The position numbers and the translations under genes were made by a program. This document shows, one piece after another, positions 7,502 through 13,940 of a stretch of DNA of 28,407 bases (positions are counted from its first letter, which is position 1; each line of letters starts with the position of its first letter). Source of the DNA: JBEKCP01 sp050014815 (GTDB taxonomy: Bacteria > Planctomycetota > Planctomycetia > Pirellulales > Thermoguttaceae); assembly GCA_050014815.1 (NCBI GenBank), contig JBEKCP010000067.1, positions 1 to 28,407 of the forward strand, given 5' to 3'. The notes beneath the pieces were generated by a model. The model had not been told where the DNA came from, ran no database searches, and saw only the letters and a list, made by a program, of their open reading frames with translations.

Positions 7502-7803
7502 ATGAAAGCGAAGCCCAAAACCCGGCCGGGTAACCGAGAAGGCCGCGGCGGCCGGCAAGGCCCGCGGGCCGAAACGGCCCGCCGCCAAGCGGCCATCCAA
7601 AAATAACTTCCGGATTTCCGGGCCAAGCCCCCTCACCCCCTGCCCCTCTCCCGCATGGGGAGAGGGGAGTAGTTGTTGGACGGCCGCCAAGGGGCCGAAA
7701 AAGCCCCGGCCCAAGCCGGTCCCGCGGCCCGGACGCGACGTGCCGTACTGGATCCCAAGAGACTCCGGCTGGACGGCGCTCTCCGAGACGATCCGGCAGG
7801 CCT
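7502..7803 (+). pseudogene. decayed lysine/proline-rich basic protein gene
   Basis: ATG 7502 is preceded by an AGGGGG Shine-Dalgarno-like box and starts MKAKPKTRPG. That frame soon degenerates, but the next frame continues in the same style (EKAAAAGKARGPKRPAAKRP), suggesting a +1 frameshift near 7530. That second frame is interrupted at 7629-7668 by a dispersed palindromic repeat, then resumes with AAKGPKKPRPKPVPRPGRD and VPYWIPRDSGWTALSETIRQ before losing coding character at about 7803, three bases before the stop of a convergent gene. This looks like a small Lys/Pro/Ala-rich protein with a folded C-terminal segment, broken by a frameshift, a repeat insertion and 3' truncation. I do not recognise the family. 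Confidence 0.45.
7629..7668. repeat. CCCTCTCC...GGAGAGGG palindromic repeat, copy 2
   Basis: CCCTCACCCCCTGCCCCTCT continues through CCCGCATGGGGAGAGGGGAG. This is the inverted counterpart of the element at 4071-4108, with an 8-bp CCCTCTCC/GGAGAGGG-type stem. It lies inside the decayed basic reading frame and appears to have been inserted into it. Confidence 0.7.
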
Positions 7804-7805
7804 CC

Positions 7806-8090
7806 TCACTTCAGCAGAGCGGCTGCCAACCACGGTCCCCAGATCGGAGACAACAAGAGCACCCAGCCGAAAAACGCCACGAGACAACCAGGCGATTCCG
7901 AATCGACGGAACGTCCGTACATGACCCCGGTGAATGACCCCATTTCCTCGCTGAACCAGATACAAGCCATCGGGAGCAGCAAGTAGATCGCCCATCGAAC
8001 GACCAGCGCCGGGCCGCCGATCCAGTATGCCAGGACCAAATAGACAACCGCAACAGCAGCGGACAGCGCTCGGTTGACGAGGCACGCCAT
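7806..8090 (-). CDS. small membrane protein, hypothetical
   Basis: A 94-residue protein with three likely transmembrane segments (about residues 8-26, 30-46 and 70-92). The sequence between the second and third (EEMGSFTGVMYGRSVDSESP) is polar. No family is recognised. It begins 31 bases downstream of the DUF502 gene on the same strand and may be its operon partner. There is no Shine-Dalgarno site upstream of ATG 8090. Sustained hydrophobic patterning and coding-like composition support it. Confidence 0.65.
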   Translation of the reverse strand: MACLVNRALSAAVAVVYLVLAYWIGGPALVVRWAIYLLLPMACIWFSEEMGSFTGVMYGRSVDSESPGCLVAFFGWVLLLSPIWGPWLAAALLK

Positions 8091-8100
8091 GCTTTGGCCC

Positions 8101-8127
8101 CCCGGCGGGCGAGCCCGCCCGCTAAAC
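8101..8127. repeat. dispersed GC-rich intergenic repeat, copy 2
   Basis: CCCGGCGGGCGAGCCCGCCC followed by GCTAAAC. It shares GCCCGCCCGCTAAAC with 100-114. It overlaps the stop codon of the DUF502 gene and fills the gap to the next gene. Confidence 0.5.
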
Positions 8128-9036
8128 CGCGACGGTTCCCTCCGTCCCGTCCGCGGGCGGCCGGCCCTGCAACTTCTCCAGGTCCGGAGGGGGAATCACC
8201 AGGCCGCAACTCACGATGAACTGGATCGCCTGGTCGATCGAGATCGCAAGGTCGATCACTTCGCGCTGGCGAACGATCAGGGCGTAGCCGCCCATCGGCA
8301 CGGGCGAGGTCGGGATGAAGATGCCCAGCACCGGCTCGGCGGCCGCCGCGCGGATGTCGGGCAGGCCCTCGCTGGTGACAAACGCGATGCTCCACATCCC
8401 CGGCCGCGGGTACTCGACGGCCACGACCCGGGTGAACTGCACCTGCCTTTCGCGGAGGAAGAAATCAGTCACCTGCTTCACGGCCGAATAGACGCTCCGC
8501 ACCAGCGGCACCCGGTTGATTGCCCGCTCGATCCCCTCCCAGAAGAAACCGCCGAAGCCGGCCGCGAGAAACTTGCCCAACAGGTACAACAGCAGGATGA
8601 ACACCACGAGGAAGCAGGGGACGGCATAATAGGGGCGGAGATAGGTCAGATCGACGTAGCGGCTGATGTAGGCGCGGCCCGTCTGCGGCAGCATCTCGGT
8701 GCCCGGACTGCGGCGGACGCGATCGTAGATTCCCGCCGGCACGAAGGTCCCGTCGTCGAGCTGATAGTAGAGCCGGCCGTCGGCCAGGGCCGTCCGCTTC
8801 GCCGGGTCCGAGACCGTCAGGTCGTCGCGGATCTCGCCGGAGAGCATCCAGGCGAGGGCTTCCCGGGCCCCGGCGTTGACCGGCTGGAGGAAATACTGCC
8901 GCGTGGTGCTGATGACCCAGACAAAGATGACTACGGTCAACAAGGGCGGCACCAGCATGGCCAGCCCCCGGACCACGGCCTTGCGGAAGGGATACGAGCT
9001 GGAGCCGCGACGATCTGTCGGAGGGATGGTGGACAT
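8122..9036 (-). CDS. DUF502 family membrane protein
   Basis: A 304-residue protein of the DUF502 family. The first transmembrane helix (about residues 24-42) follows FRKAVVRGLAMLVPP. A second hydrophobic segment is at about 138-160 (YYAVPCFLVVFILLLYLLGK). The conserved core follows: GFFWEGIERAINRVPLVRSV YSAVKQVTDFF in two adjoining pieces, then a beta-rich region ending VFIPTSP-like (GIFIPTSPVPMGGYALIV). The length is above the usual roughly 200-220 residues because of an insert between the two helices (residues about 50-130). The family has no firmly defined bacterial biochemical role. Start ATG 9036. Confidence 0.9.
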   Translation of the reverse strand: MSTIPPTDRRGSSSYPFRKAVVRGLAMLVPPLLTVVIFVWVISTTRQYFLQPVNAGAREALAWMLSGEIRDDLTVSDPAKRTALADGRLYYQLDDGTFVPAGIYDRVRRSPGTEMLPQTGRAYISRYVDLTYLRPYYAVPCFLVVFILLLYLLGKFLAAGFGGFFWEGIERAINRVPLVRSVYSAVKQVTDFFLRERQVQFTRVVAVEYPRPGMWSIAFVTSEGLPDIRAAAAEPVLGIFIPTSPVPMGGYALIVRQREVIDLAISIDQAIQFIVSCGLVIPPPDLEKLQGRPPADGTEGTVAV

Positions 9037-9047
9037 GGCGTCAAAGA

Positions 9048-9112
9048 TTTCGGATTTTGGATTTTCGATTTTGAATTTGTTTGAGATTTGGTGCTTCGGA
9101 TTTCGTGCTTCT
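9048..9112. repeat. AT-rich low-complexity tract
   Basis: Degenerate repeats of GATTT and GGATTTTGGATTTTCGATTT lie between the DUF502 start and the comF-like stop. The base composition contrasts sharply with the GC-rich neighbours. Tracts of this kind recur in planctomycete intergenic DNA (from memory). It may carry the promoter of the DUF502 gene, but no specific box is claimed. Confidence 0.55.
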
Positions 9113-9141
9113 GGCCCTTACGCCTGGCCCAGACCCCCCGG

Positions 9142-9933
9142 TTACGCCCGGGCCAGCACGGCGACGGCCACTGCGGCGGCGCCGGCCTGCTTGAACACCC
9201 TGGCGGCCTCGCTCGCGGTGGCCCCTGTGGTCAAGATATCATCTACCAGGAGGACGTGCGAGCCCTTCCAGCGGGCCGGGTCGCTCCGCCGCAAGCGGAA
9301 GGCGTTGCGGACGTTCGCAAAACGCTCCTCCAGCGAGAGGTCCTTCTGCGGCCTGGTGCTACGGCGGCGGACGAGGAGTCGGCCCATCACGGGCTTCCCC
9401 AGTCGGCGGCCAAGATACTCGGCGAGGATCTCCGCGTTGTTGACGCCCCGCCAGAATCGCCGCCACCAGTGCATGGGAATGGGGACGATGAGGTCGGGTT
9501 GGAAGCGGGCAAGTTCCTCCCCTCGCCGTTGGGCCAGGAGCTGCGCGACCGCCATCGACAGGGACTCTTGCGAAAGCCGCTTGGTATGGAGCACCGCCTC
9601 GCGGAGTTCCCCCTGGTAGGGTCCCAGCGGGGAGGCCGCGTCGAAGAACAACGGGAATCTCCGGCAGTGAGGACACGTCTCGGGCCGTGGGAGCCCCTCG
9701 CGGACGCCCGCTCCGCACCGCCGGCAACCGTTCCACTCCTCCGGGGCCAAGCGGCGGCAACAACCCTCGCAGAGCAGCCCGCCGTGGGGGGTCGGCGGTA
9801 ACTCCCCTTGGCACCGGACGCAGCGCGGCGGATAGACGAGGTCGAGCAAGGTCTTGCCGAACCACGTCGCTCGCGCCCGAGTATGGCGGGTCAACGCCGC
9901 TCGGCCGTGTTGAAGAAGGGTCAATCGTGGCAT
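9142..9933 (-). CDS. ComF family phosphoribosyltransferase-like protein
   Basis: A 263-residue ComF-family protein. The N-terminal zinc-ribbon-like part has four paired Cys motifs (CVRC, CEGC, CRRC, CPHC) over about residues 35-95. The C-terminal type I phosphoribosyltransferase fold has the PRPP-binding loop VLLVDDILTTGATASEAARV near residues 225-245. The characteristic PIPMHWWRRFWRGVNNAEILA and RPQKDLSLEERFANVRNAF segments come in between. ComF is linked to DNA uptake in transformable bacteria, but homologues are near-universal and their enzymatic role is unclear. Start ATG 9933 (MPRLTLLQHG) is chosen; upstream in-frame sequence is a dispersed repeat. It is divergent from the LptF/LptG gene. 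Confidence 0.92.
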   Translation of the reverse strand: MPRLTLLQHGRAALTRHTRARATWFGKTLLDLVYPPRCVRCQGELPPTPHGGLLCEGCCRRLAPEEWNGCRRCGAGVREGLPRPETCPHCRRFPLFFDAASPLGPYQGELREAVLHTKRLSQESLSMAVAQLLAQRRGEELARFQPDLIVPIPMHWWRRFWRGVNNAEILAEYLGRRLGKPVMGRLLVRRRSTRPQKDLSLEERFANVRNAFRLRRSDPARWKGSHVLLVDDILTTGATASEAARVFKQAGAAAVAVAVLARA

Positions 9934-9996
9934 TGGGTCACTGCCTTCACGCCCATTGTCGGCTTCCTGGGGCCTGCTGGCAAGCGGTCGGGGGAA

Positions 9997-10051
9997 TTGT
10001 CCGTTGTCTGTGGTCCGTGGTCCGTTGCAACTGACAACAGACAACGGACAA
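9997..10051. repeat. inverted repeat, TTGTCCGTTGTCTG type
   Basis: TTGTCCGTTGTCTG (9997-10010) pairs with CAGACAACGGACAA (10038-10051), a perfect 14-bp stem. The loop contains GGTCCGTGGTCCGTTGCAACTGAC in two overlapping parts (10012-10035), whose reverse complement occurs at 11292-11315. Thus related elements in opposite orientation flank the LptF/LptG-type gene. Confidence 0.75.
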
Positions 10052-10109
10052 CGGACGAGCCCCAATCCCTCTTGACCCCAAACCCCCGTTTACCTAAACT
10101 GCCGACGCC

Positions 10110-11252
10110 ATGCGCATTATCGACCGCTACCTGTTGAGGGAGTTTCTGCAGACCTTTGCGATCTGCTTCTTGAGTCTGACCGGCGTCTACGTCGTATTCG
10201 ATGCGTTTACCAACCTCGAAGCGTTTCTGCACTGTGCCAAGGGGTGGCAACTGTTCCGGGTGCTGGTCTCGTACTACGGCTTCCAGTCGATCTTCTTCTT
10301 CGATCGGACGAGCAGCCTGCTGGTGCTGATGTCGGCGATGTTCACGATGGCGTGGATCCAGCGGCACAACGAGATGACGGCGTTGATGGCGGCGGGCGTT
10401 TCTCGGATCCGCATTGTGGCGCCGGTCATCGTGGCGGGGATAGTGATCACGGTGCTGGCGGCCGTCAATCGCGAGACGCTGATGCCGCGGTTCAAAGATC
10501 AGTTGGCCCAGCGGCCGGGCGACCTGCGGGGCAACGCCGCGGACGAGGGCCCCTTCCTGTGCGACCACCAGACCGGTGTCATCCTCCAGGGCAAGGCCAC
10601 GTACGCCGGCGAGGGCCGGATCGAGAAGCCCGACTTCCTCCTGCCGCGAACCCTGAATGCCTATGGCAATCAGCTCGTGGCGGCCAACGCGTACTACCGG
10701 CCCCCGTCGGGCAGCCGGCCCGGCGGCTACCTGCTCTGCGACGTCCAGGAGCCGAGGAACCTCGCGAAGAAGCCGTCGCTGGTGCTGGAGGGCCGTCCGG
10801 TGCTCCTTACGCCGCGGGACGCCCCCGATTGGCTCGGGCCCCAACAGTGTTTCCTCGTCAGCGACGTGACGTTCGACCAGCTCACCGGCGGCCGGGCGTT
10901 CCGCATGTTCGCCTCGACCGCGGAGATGATCCGCGCGCTGGGCAACCGCGCCATGGACTACGGCGCCGACATCCGCGTCACGATCCACTCGCGGATCGTG
11001 CAGCCGCTCTTGGACCTGACCCTGCTCTTCCTGGGACTGCCGCTGATCGTCTCGCGAGAAAGCCGCAATGTGTTCATGGCGATCGGCCTGTGCATGGGCG
11101 TGGTGGCCTTCTTCCTGGTGCTGGTGATCGGCTGCCAGCAGCTAGGGACCCTTAACGTGCCAGGCTACCCTCCGGCCCTGGCGGCCTGGACGCCCCTGAT
11201 GATCTTCGTTCCCGCCGCCGTCGGCACGGCGGAAAGCATGTGGAAGCGGTGA
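10110..11252 (+). CDS. LptF/LptG-family lipopolysaccharide export permease
   Basis: A 380-residue YjgP/YjgQ-family permease. It opens MRIIDRYLLREFLQTF, typical of LptF/LptG. It has the family layout of N-terminal helices (about 15-35, 55-80, 100-120, the last just after a coupling-helix region HNEMTALMAAGVSRIRI), a large periplasmic beta-jellyroll (about 130-295) and three C-terminal helices (about 297-375). In LPS-making bacteria LptF and LptG pair with the LptB ATPase to extract LPS from the inner membrane. Here it is single, with no partner adjacent. Start ATG 10110 fits the family N-terminus. Whether it is LptF or LptG cannot be told from the sequence alone. Confidence 0.9.
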   Translation: MRIIDRYLLREFLQTFAICFLSLTGVYVVFDAFTNLEAFLHCAKGWQLFRVLVSYYGFQSIFFFDRTSSLLVLMSAMFTMAWIQRHNEMTALMAAGVSRIRIVAPVIVAGIVITVLAAVNRETLMPRFKDQLAQRPGDLRGNAADEGPFLCDHQTGVILQGKATYAGEGRIEKPDFLLPRTLNAYGNQLVAANAYYRPPSGSRPGGYLLCDVQEPRNLAKKPSLVLEGRPVLLTPRDAPDWLGPQQCFLVSDVTFDQLTGGRAFRMFASTAEMIRALGNRAMDYGADIRVTIHSRIVQPLLDLTLLFLGLPLIVSRESRNVFMAIGLCMGVVAFFLVLVIGCQQLGTLNVPGYPPALAAWTPLMIFVPAAVGTAESMWKR

Positions 11253-11642
11253 AAGAAGGGCGGAAGGGGGAAGGGGCGTCAGTTGTCAGTCGTCAGTTGC
11301 AACGGACCACGGACCACGGACAACGGGCCTTCCGCCGTCCGCCTTCCTGGAGATAGTTCAGGAGCGTGAACTGGAGGATGCTGCCGGTGGCGAGGAGATT
11401 CTGCCAGCCCAAGGGCAGATCCCGCCGGTCAGCGGCATGGCGGCCGATCCACCCCGCCGATGTTAAACCCTGCCGGATAGAGCATCCACAGACTTCCCCC
11501 TTTTTGTCCAATTGCCGCGATATCTCCATTTTCTCTATTCGCGGGCAATTTTCGCTACCGATACACCTTGCGTGTGCTATCCACATTCCAATGCGGACCT
11601 TGGTTCTGCGATTTCTACGGCCACAAACAAGAGGGACCATCG
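11253..11642. other. intergenic region with dispersed repeat upstream of csrA
   Basis: Bases 11292-11330 hold a copy of the TTGCAACGGACCACGGACC-type repeat seen inverted upstream of the preceding gene. On the minus strand about 11345-11480 there is a short coding-like stretch (DLPLGWQNLLATGSILQFTL) that could be a gene remnant, but it has no start or family match. Bases 11480-11640 are AT-richer and presumably carry the csrA promoter. Confidence 0.4.
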
Positions 11643-11873
11643 ATGCTCGTCTTATCCAGGCAACGCGACGAGAGCATCATGATCGGCGACAAAATCGCCA
11701 TCACGATTGTAGACATTCGAGGGGACAAGGTTCGGCTGGGGATTCAAGCTCCAGGCGAGATACCCGTTCATCGGCACGAGGTGTACGAGGCGATCCGACG
11801 CGAGAGCCGTCAAGCTGGCTCCGCGGACCAGCCGTTGGCGGCGACCAAGTCACCCGGACATTTGCCGGTCTGA
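11643..11873 (+). CDS. csrA: CsrA carbon storage regulator (RNA-binding)
   Basis: A 76-residue CsrA/RsmA protein. MLVLSRQRDESIMIGD is the N-terminal strand with the RNA-contacting L4 and R6. VHRHEVYEAIRRE is the C-terminal strand-helix with the conserved VHR motif. CsrA dimers bind GGA motifs in mRNA leaders and block or stabilise translation. The core is intact, followed by a nonconserved tail (residues 58-76) longer than in E. coli CsrA (61 residues in all). ATG 11643 has GAGGG 8 bases upstream; an earlier in-frame ATG at 11568 would add 25 residues before the conserved start and is rejected. It stands alone, not beside flagellar genes as is common elsewhere. Confidence 0.95.
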   Translation: MLVLSRQRDESIMIGDKIAITIVDIRGDKVRLGIQAPGEIPVHRHEVYEAIRRESRQAGSADQPLAATKSPGHLPV

Positions 11874-12041
11874 GCGGTTGTAGCGATTGTAGGGCTAACG
11901 GCATGGCCCACCCCGCACGCCTGGCAATGGCCGAATCTCGCCGATCTGCCGGAGGACGGCCTGTCGCTGGACGTGAGCCATTCTTGACAACCGCCGGCGG
12001 GACCTGTCCAATAGACTCCACCAGCAGAAGGGAGCGTGGAC

Positions 12042-12515
12042 ATGACCCGGCGACCATGGACTCTTGGAGCGTGCCTTGCGGCGGCGATCATGGCCGCGGG
12101 GGCCGCCGCGGCCCAACAAGGCGGCAACTCGGGCGGAACCGCCAAGGCCACGGCCGGACCTAATCTGGACGGCGTCTGGCGGGGGTTCGTCGTCTACGGC
12201 AAGGGCGAACAGCCCAACCGCGGCACCGTCCACCTCGAACTCACCATCAAGGGCAACCGCATCACCGCCCAGCGACTCGACGGCCAGCGGGGCTCCCTGG
12301 GCCAGGGGGCCTACAAGCTCACGTCCGGGCGGCTTTCCGTGATGGACGCCACCGAGACCGCCGCTCGCGGAAAGCCCAAGACCTACCTGGGCATCTGCGC
12401 CTTCGCTCCCGACACGATCAAGTGGTGCGTTGCCACGCCCGGCAACACCCGCCCCACCGACTTCGAGACCAAGGGCCAGCAATTCCTCCTCATCCTGAAA
12501 CGGCAGAAGGGATAA
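12042..12515 (+). CDS. secreted TIGR03067-domain protein
   Basis: A 157-residue exported protein. The signal peptide runs to about residue 24 (ACLAAAIMAAGAAAAQ). The mature part matches the planctomycete TIGR03067 pattern: LDGVWRGFVVYGKGEQPNRG, a LTIKGNRITA strand, a GAYKLT strand, then the highly typical LGICAFAPDTIKWCVATPG with NTRPTDF and a closing LLILKR strand. The function is unknown, and planctomycete genomes often carry many paralogues. AAGGGAG about 9 bases upstream supports ATG 12042. A GTG two codons earlier is less likely. Confidence 0.88.
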   Translation: MTRRPWTLGACLAAAIMAAGAAAAQQGGNSGGTAKATAGPNLDGVWRGFVVYGKGEQPNRGTVHLELTIKGNRITAQRLDGQRGSLGQGAYKLTSGRLSVMDATETAARGKPKTYLGICAFAPDTIKWCVATPGNTRPTDFETKGQQFLLILKRQKG

Positions 12516-12582
12516 AGCGGTAAAAACAGTTCTGACACGTTTTCTCTGAAGCGGTAAAAACAGTTCTGACACCTTTTCTCTT
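12515..12582. repeat. 34-bp tandem repeat with AGTTCTGACAC core
   Basis: Two adjacent 34-base copies (12515-12548 and 12549-12582) of AAGCGGTAAAAACAGTTCTG followed by ACACGTTTTCTCTG or its close variant. The AGTTCTGACACCTTTTCT core is the same as at 5659-5677. The first copy starts at the last base of the TIGR03067 stop codon. The second abuts the truncated toxin gene. Confidence 0.85.
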
Positions 12583-12598
12583 CCAGAAGGGTGATGTC

Positions 12599-12853
12599 AT
12601 GCCGGGTTGCGGCGGGCTGCGGAAGCTCCGCATTGCCGACCCCAGACGGCAAAAGGGCAAGCGGGGCGGAGCCAGGGTGATCTACCTCCACATTCCCGAG
12701 GCCAACCAATTCTTGATGCTCGACATCTACCGCAAGGGCGAAAAAGATGATCTGACGCCTGCCGAGAAGAGAGACCTCCGGGAGCTTGCCCGAGAGTACA
12801 AGAGACTGATTGTCGAGAACGTCAGGAAATCCAGGAGGGAGCAAGAGCCGTGA
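12599..12853 (+). CDS. RelE/HigB-like toxin, N-terminally truncated
   Basis: An 84-residue protein covering only the C-terminal two thirds of a RelE/HigB-type mRNA interferase. GCGGLRKLR, a KRGGARVIYLHIP strand, MLDIYRKGEKDDLTPAEKRD and a final helix match family members of about 110-120 residues. The usual N-terminal helices, which precede a segment like GDVIPG-GGLRK, are missing. The frame remains open upstream through FQKGDV and then enters the 34-bp repeats, so homology continues slightly 5' of the ATG and is cut by the repeat. It is probably nonfunctional or altered. Its TGA overlaps the GTG of the antitoxin gene (GTGA, 12850-12853), indicating an original coupled operon. Confidence 0.75.
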   Translation: MPGCGGLRKLRIADPRRQKGKRGGARVIYLHIPEANQFLMLDIYRKGEKDDLTPAEKRDLRELAREYKRLIVENVRKSRREQEP

Positions 12854-13200
12854 TTACGAAGTCGAAGCGGAAGCCGCTGGCCGATAGGCTGAGGGTCGGG
12901 CTGGCCGAGGCCGTCCGGTTTGCCAAGGGCGAGTTGACCTTGCGAACCGTGCGGGTCCCCGCCCCGCCCCCTGAGATTGCCGGGAAAAAAGTGGTCTCCT
13001 TGCGCACCAAGACCGGCATGTCGCAAGCCGTGTTTGCACGGGTGCTGAATGTCTCCACCAAGACCGTGCAAAGCTGGGAGCAGGGGGAACGAAGACCTTC
13101 GCATGCGGCGCTTCGGATGTTGCAGTTACTCCGCGAACGTCCGGCGATGGTTATCGAGGTCGTGGGTAGGGGGTCGGCGGACACGTGTCCAGTTCCATGA
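12850..13200 (+). CDS. HigA-like helix-turn-helix antitoxin
   Basis: A 116-residue XRE/HigA-type antitoxin. The helix-turn-helix region is about residues 50-95: KTGMSQAVFARVLNVSTKTV then QSWEQGERRPSHAALRMLQL. The N-terminal arm (residues 1-45) probably contacts the toxin. The GTG start overlaps the stop of the RelE-like gene. The pair has the reversed toxin-first order typical of higBA. As in other type II systems it likely represses its own operon, though the repeat insertion upstream may have replaced the native promoter. The C-terminus (ADTCPVP) shows no further domain. Confidence 0.85.
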   Translation: MITKSKRKPLADRLRVGLAEAVRFAKGELTLRTVRVPAPPPEIAGKKVVSLRTKTGMSQAVFARVLNVSTKTVQSWEQGERRPSHAALRMLQLLRERPAMVIEVVGRGSADTCPVP

Positions 13201-13301
13201 AACCGGCACTGCGTCCGCGGATTTCCCCCGATTGCCGTGCGCGTTTCGACTTCCCCGCGAGTATTGCCATTGCTATAATGGGAGGGAGGAAGGGTGGGCT
13301 G

Positions 13302-13556
13302 ATGAAGTACGCAGCGATCCTGTGGGACCTGGATACTGATCTGAATGGCAATGTTCAACACATCATGGAACACGGGCTGACCAAGGACGAGGTTGAAGAA
13401 GTCCTCGACAAGCCGGCGGGCACGGAGCTGAGCCGATCATCGGGCCTTCCTATTGCGTTCGGAGAGACCAGCACCGGCCGGATCATCGCTGTCGTGTATC
13501 AAGAGGTCGATCTCGACACGATTCGCCCGATAACGGCGTACGAGGTCGAAGCGTGA
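13302..13556 (+). CDS. small BrnT-like putative toxin
   Basis: An 84-residue protein, MKYAAILWDLDTDLNGNVQH..., with an HGLTKDEVEEVL helix and SGLPIAFGETSTGRIIAVVY strands ending RPITAYEV. The order WD-(x)n-GN-HI-EHGLT...GxTSTGRxIxVV...R-I-A resembles BrnT/DUF4258 RelE-fold toxins. The assignment to BrnT proper is tentative. ATG 13302 is chosen over the upstream in-frame start at 13185 because of the conserved N-terminus; GGAGG-rich sequence lies upstream. A TATAAT at 13274-13279 could be a -10 box but lacks a good -35. It is followed 10 bases later by an HTH gene, making a toxin-antitoxin-like pair. Confidence 0.72.
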   Translation: MKYAAILWDLDTDLNGNVQHIMEHGLTKDEVEEVLDKPAGTELSRSSGLPIAFGETSTGRIIAVVYQEVDLDTIRPITAYEVEA

Positions 13557-13566
13557 AGGAGGTTGT

Positions 13567-13929
13567 ATGAAACGAACCACTCGTCTGGAACGTCTTACGT
13601 CGGAAGAAGTCAAGAAGGAGCAAGGGCTTCGCGATCTGATCGAGCGCGAGAAACCCGAGATTGACACGAGGATTCGCAAGCGTGTCGGCGAGATTCGCCG
13701 GGCAAAGGCGGCCGGCCAAGGCAGCCAAACGCTGGGCCAACGCATCCGGGCGGCTCGTGAGGCGTGCGGGCTGTCCCAAGTCACGCTGGCTGCGACGGCC
13801 CACGTCTCCCAGGGCTACCTCTCGCAGCTTGAACAGGACCAGCGGGAGCCGACACTCTCAATCGCGGTGCGAATTGCCCGCGCCCTCGGATTGTCGTTGG
13901 ATGAAATGGCCGCCAATGCGGTGTCGTGA
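13567..13929 (+). CDS. XRE-family HTH protein, probable antitoxin
   Basis: A 120-residue protein with a charged, helical N-terminal half (residues 1-50, RLTSEEVKKEQGLRDLIERE) and a C-terminal lambda-repressor-type HTH (about 57-112: LGQRIRAAREACGLSQVTLA then HVSQGYLSQLEQDQREPTLS). AAGGAGG at 13557-13563 immediately precedes ATG 13567, one of the few strong Shine-Dalgarno sites in the window. It probably neutralises the BrnT-like neighbour and represses the operon. Its TGA overlaps a possible GTG start of pyrF. Confidence 0.85.
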   Translation: MKRTTRLERLTSEEVKKEQGLRDLIEREKPEIDTRIRKRVGEIRRAKAAGQGSQTLGQRIRAAREACGLSQVTLAATAHVSQGYLSQLEQDQREPTLSIAVRIARALGLSLDEMAANAVS

Positions 13930-13940
13930 AGAGAACGACC

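Noticed and set aside
11643..12042. operon linking csrA with the TIGR03067 gene
   Set aside because: There is a gap of about 170 bases and no functional link; the later gene has its own ribosome site and a signal peptide.
5659..12582. possible CRISPR array from the AGTTCTGACAC repeats
   Set aside because: Copies are few, irregularly spaced and palindromic with no unique spacers; no cas genes are present.
13264..13279. TTGCCA and TATAAT as a promoter for the BrnT-like gene
   Set aside because: The spacing is only four bases between the boxes and no alternative -35 lies at 16-18 bases; only the -10-like TATAAT is noted.
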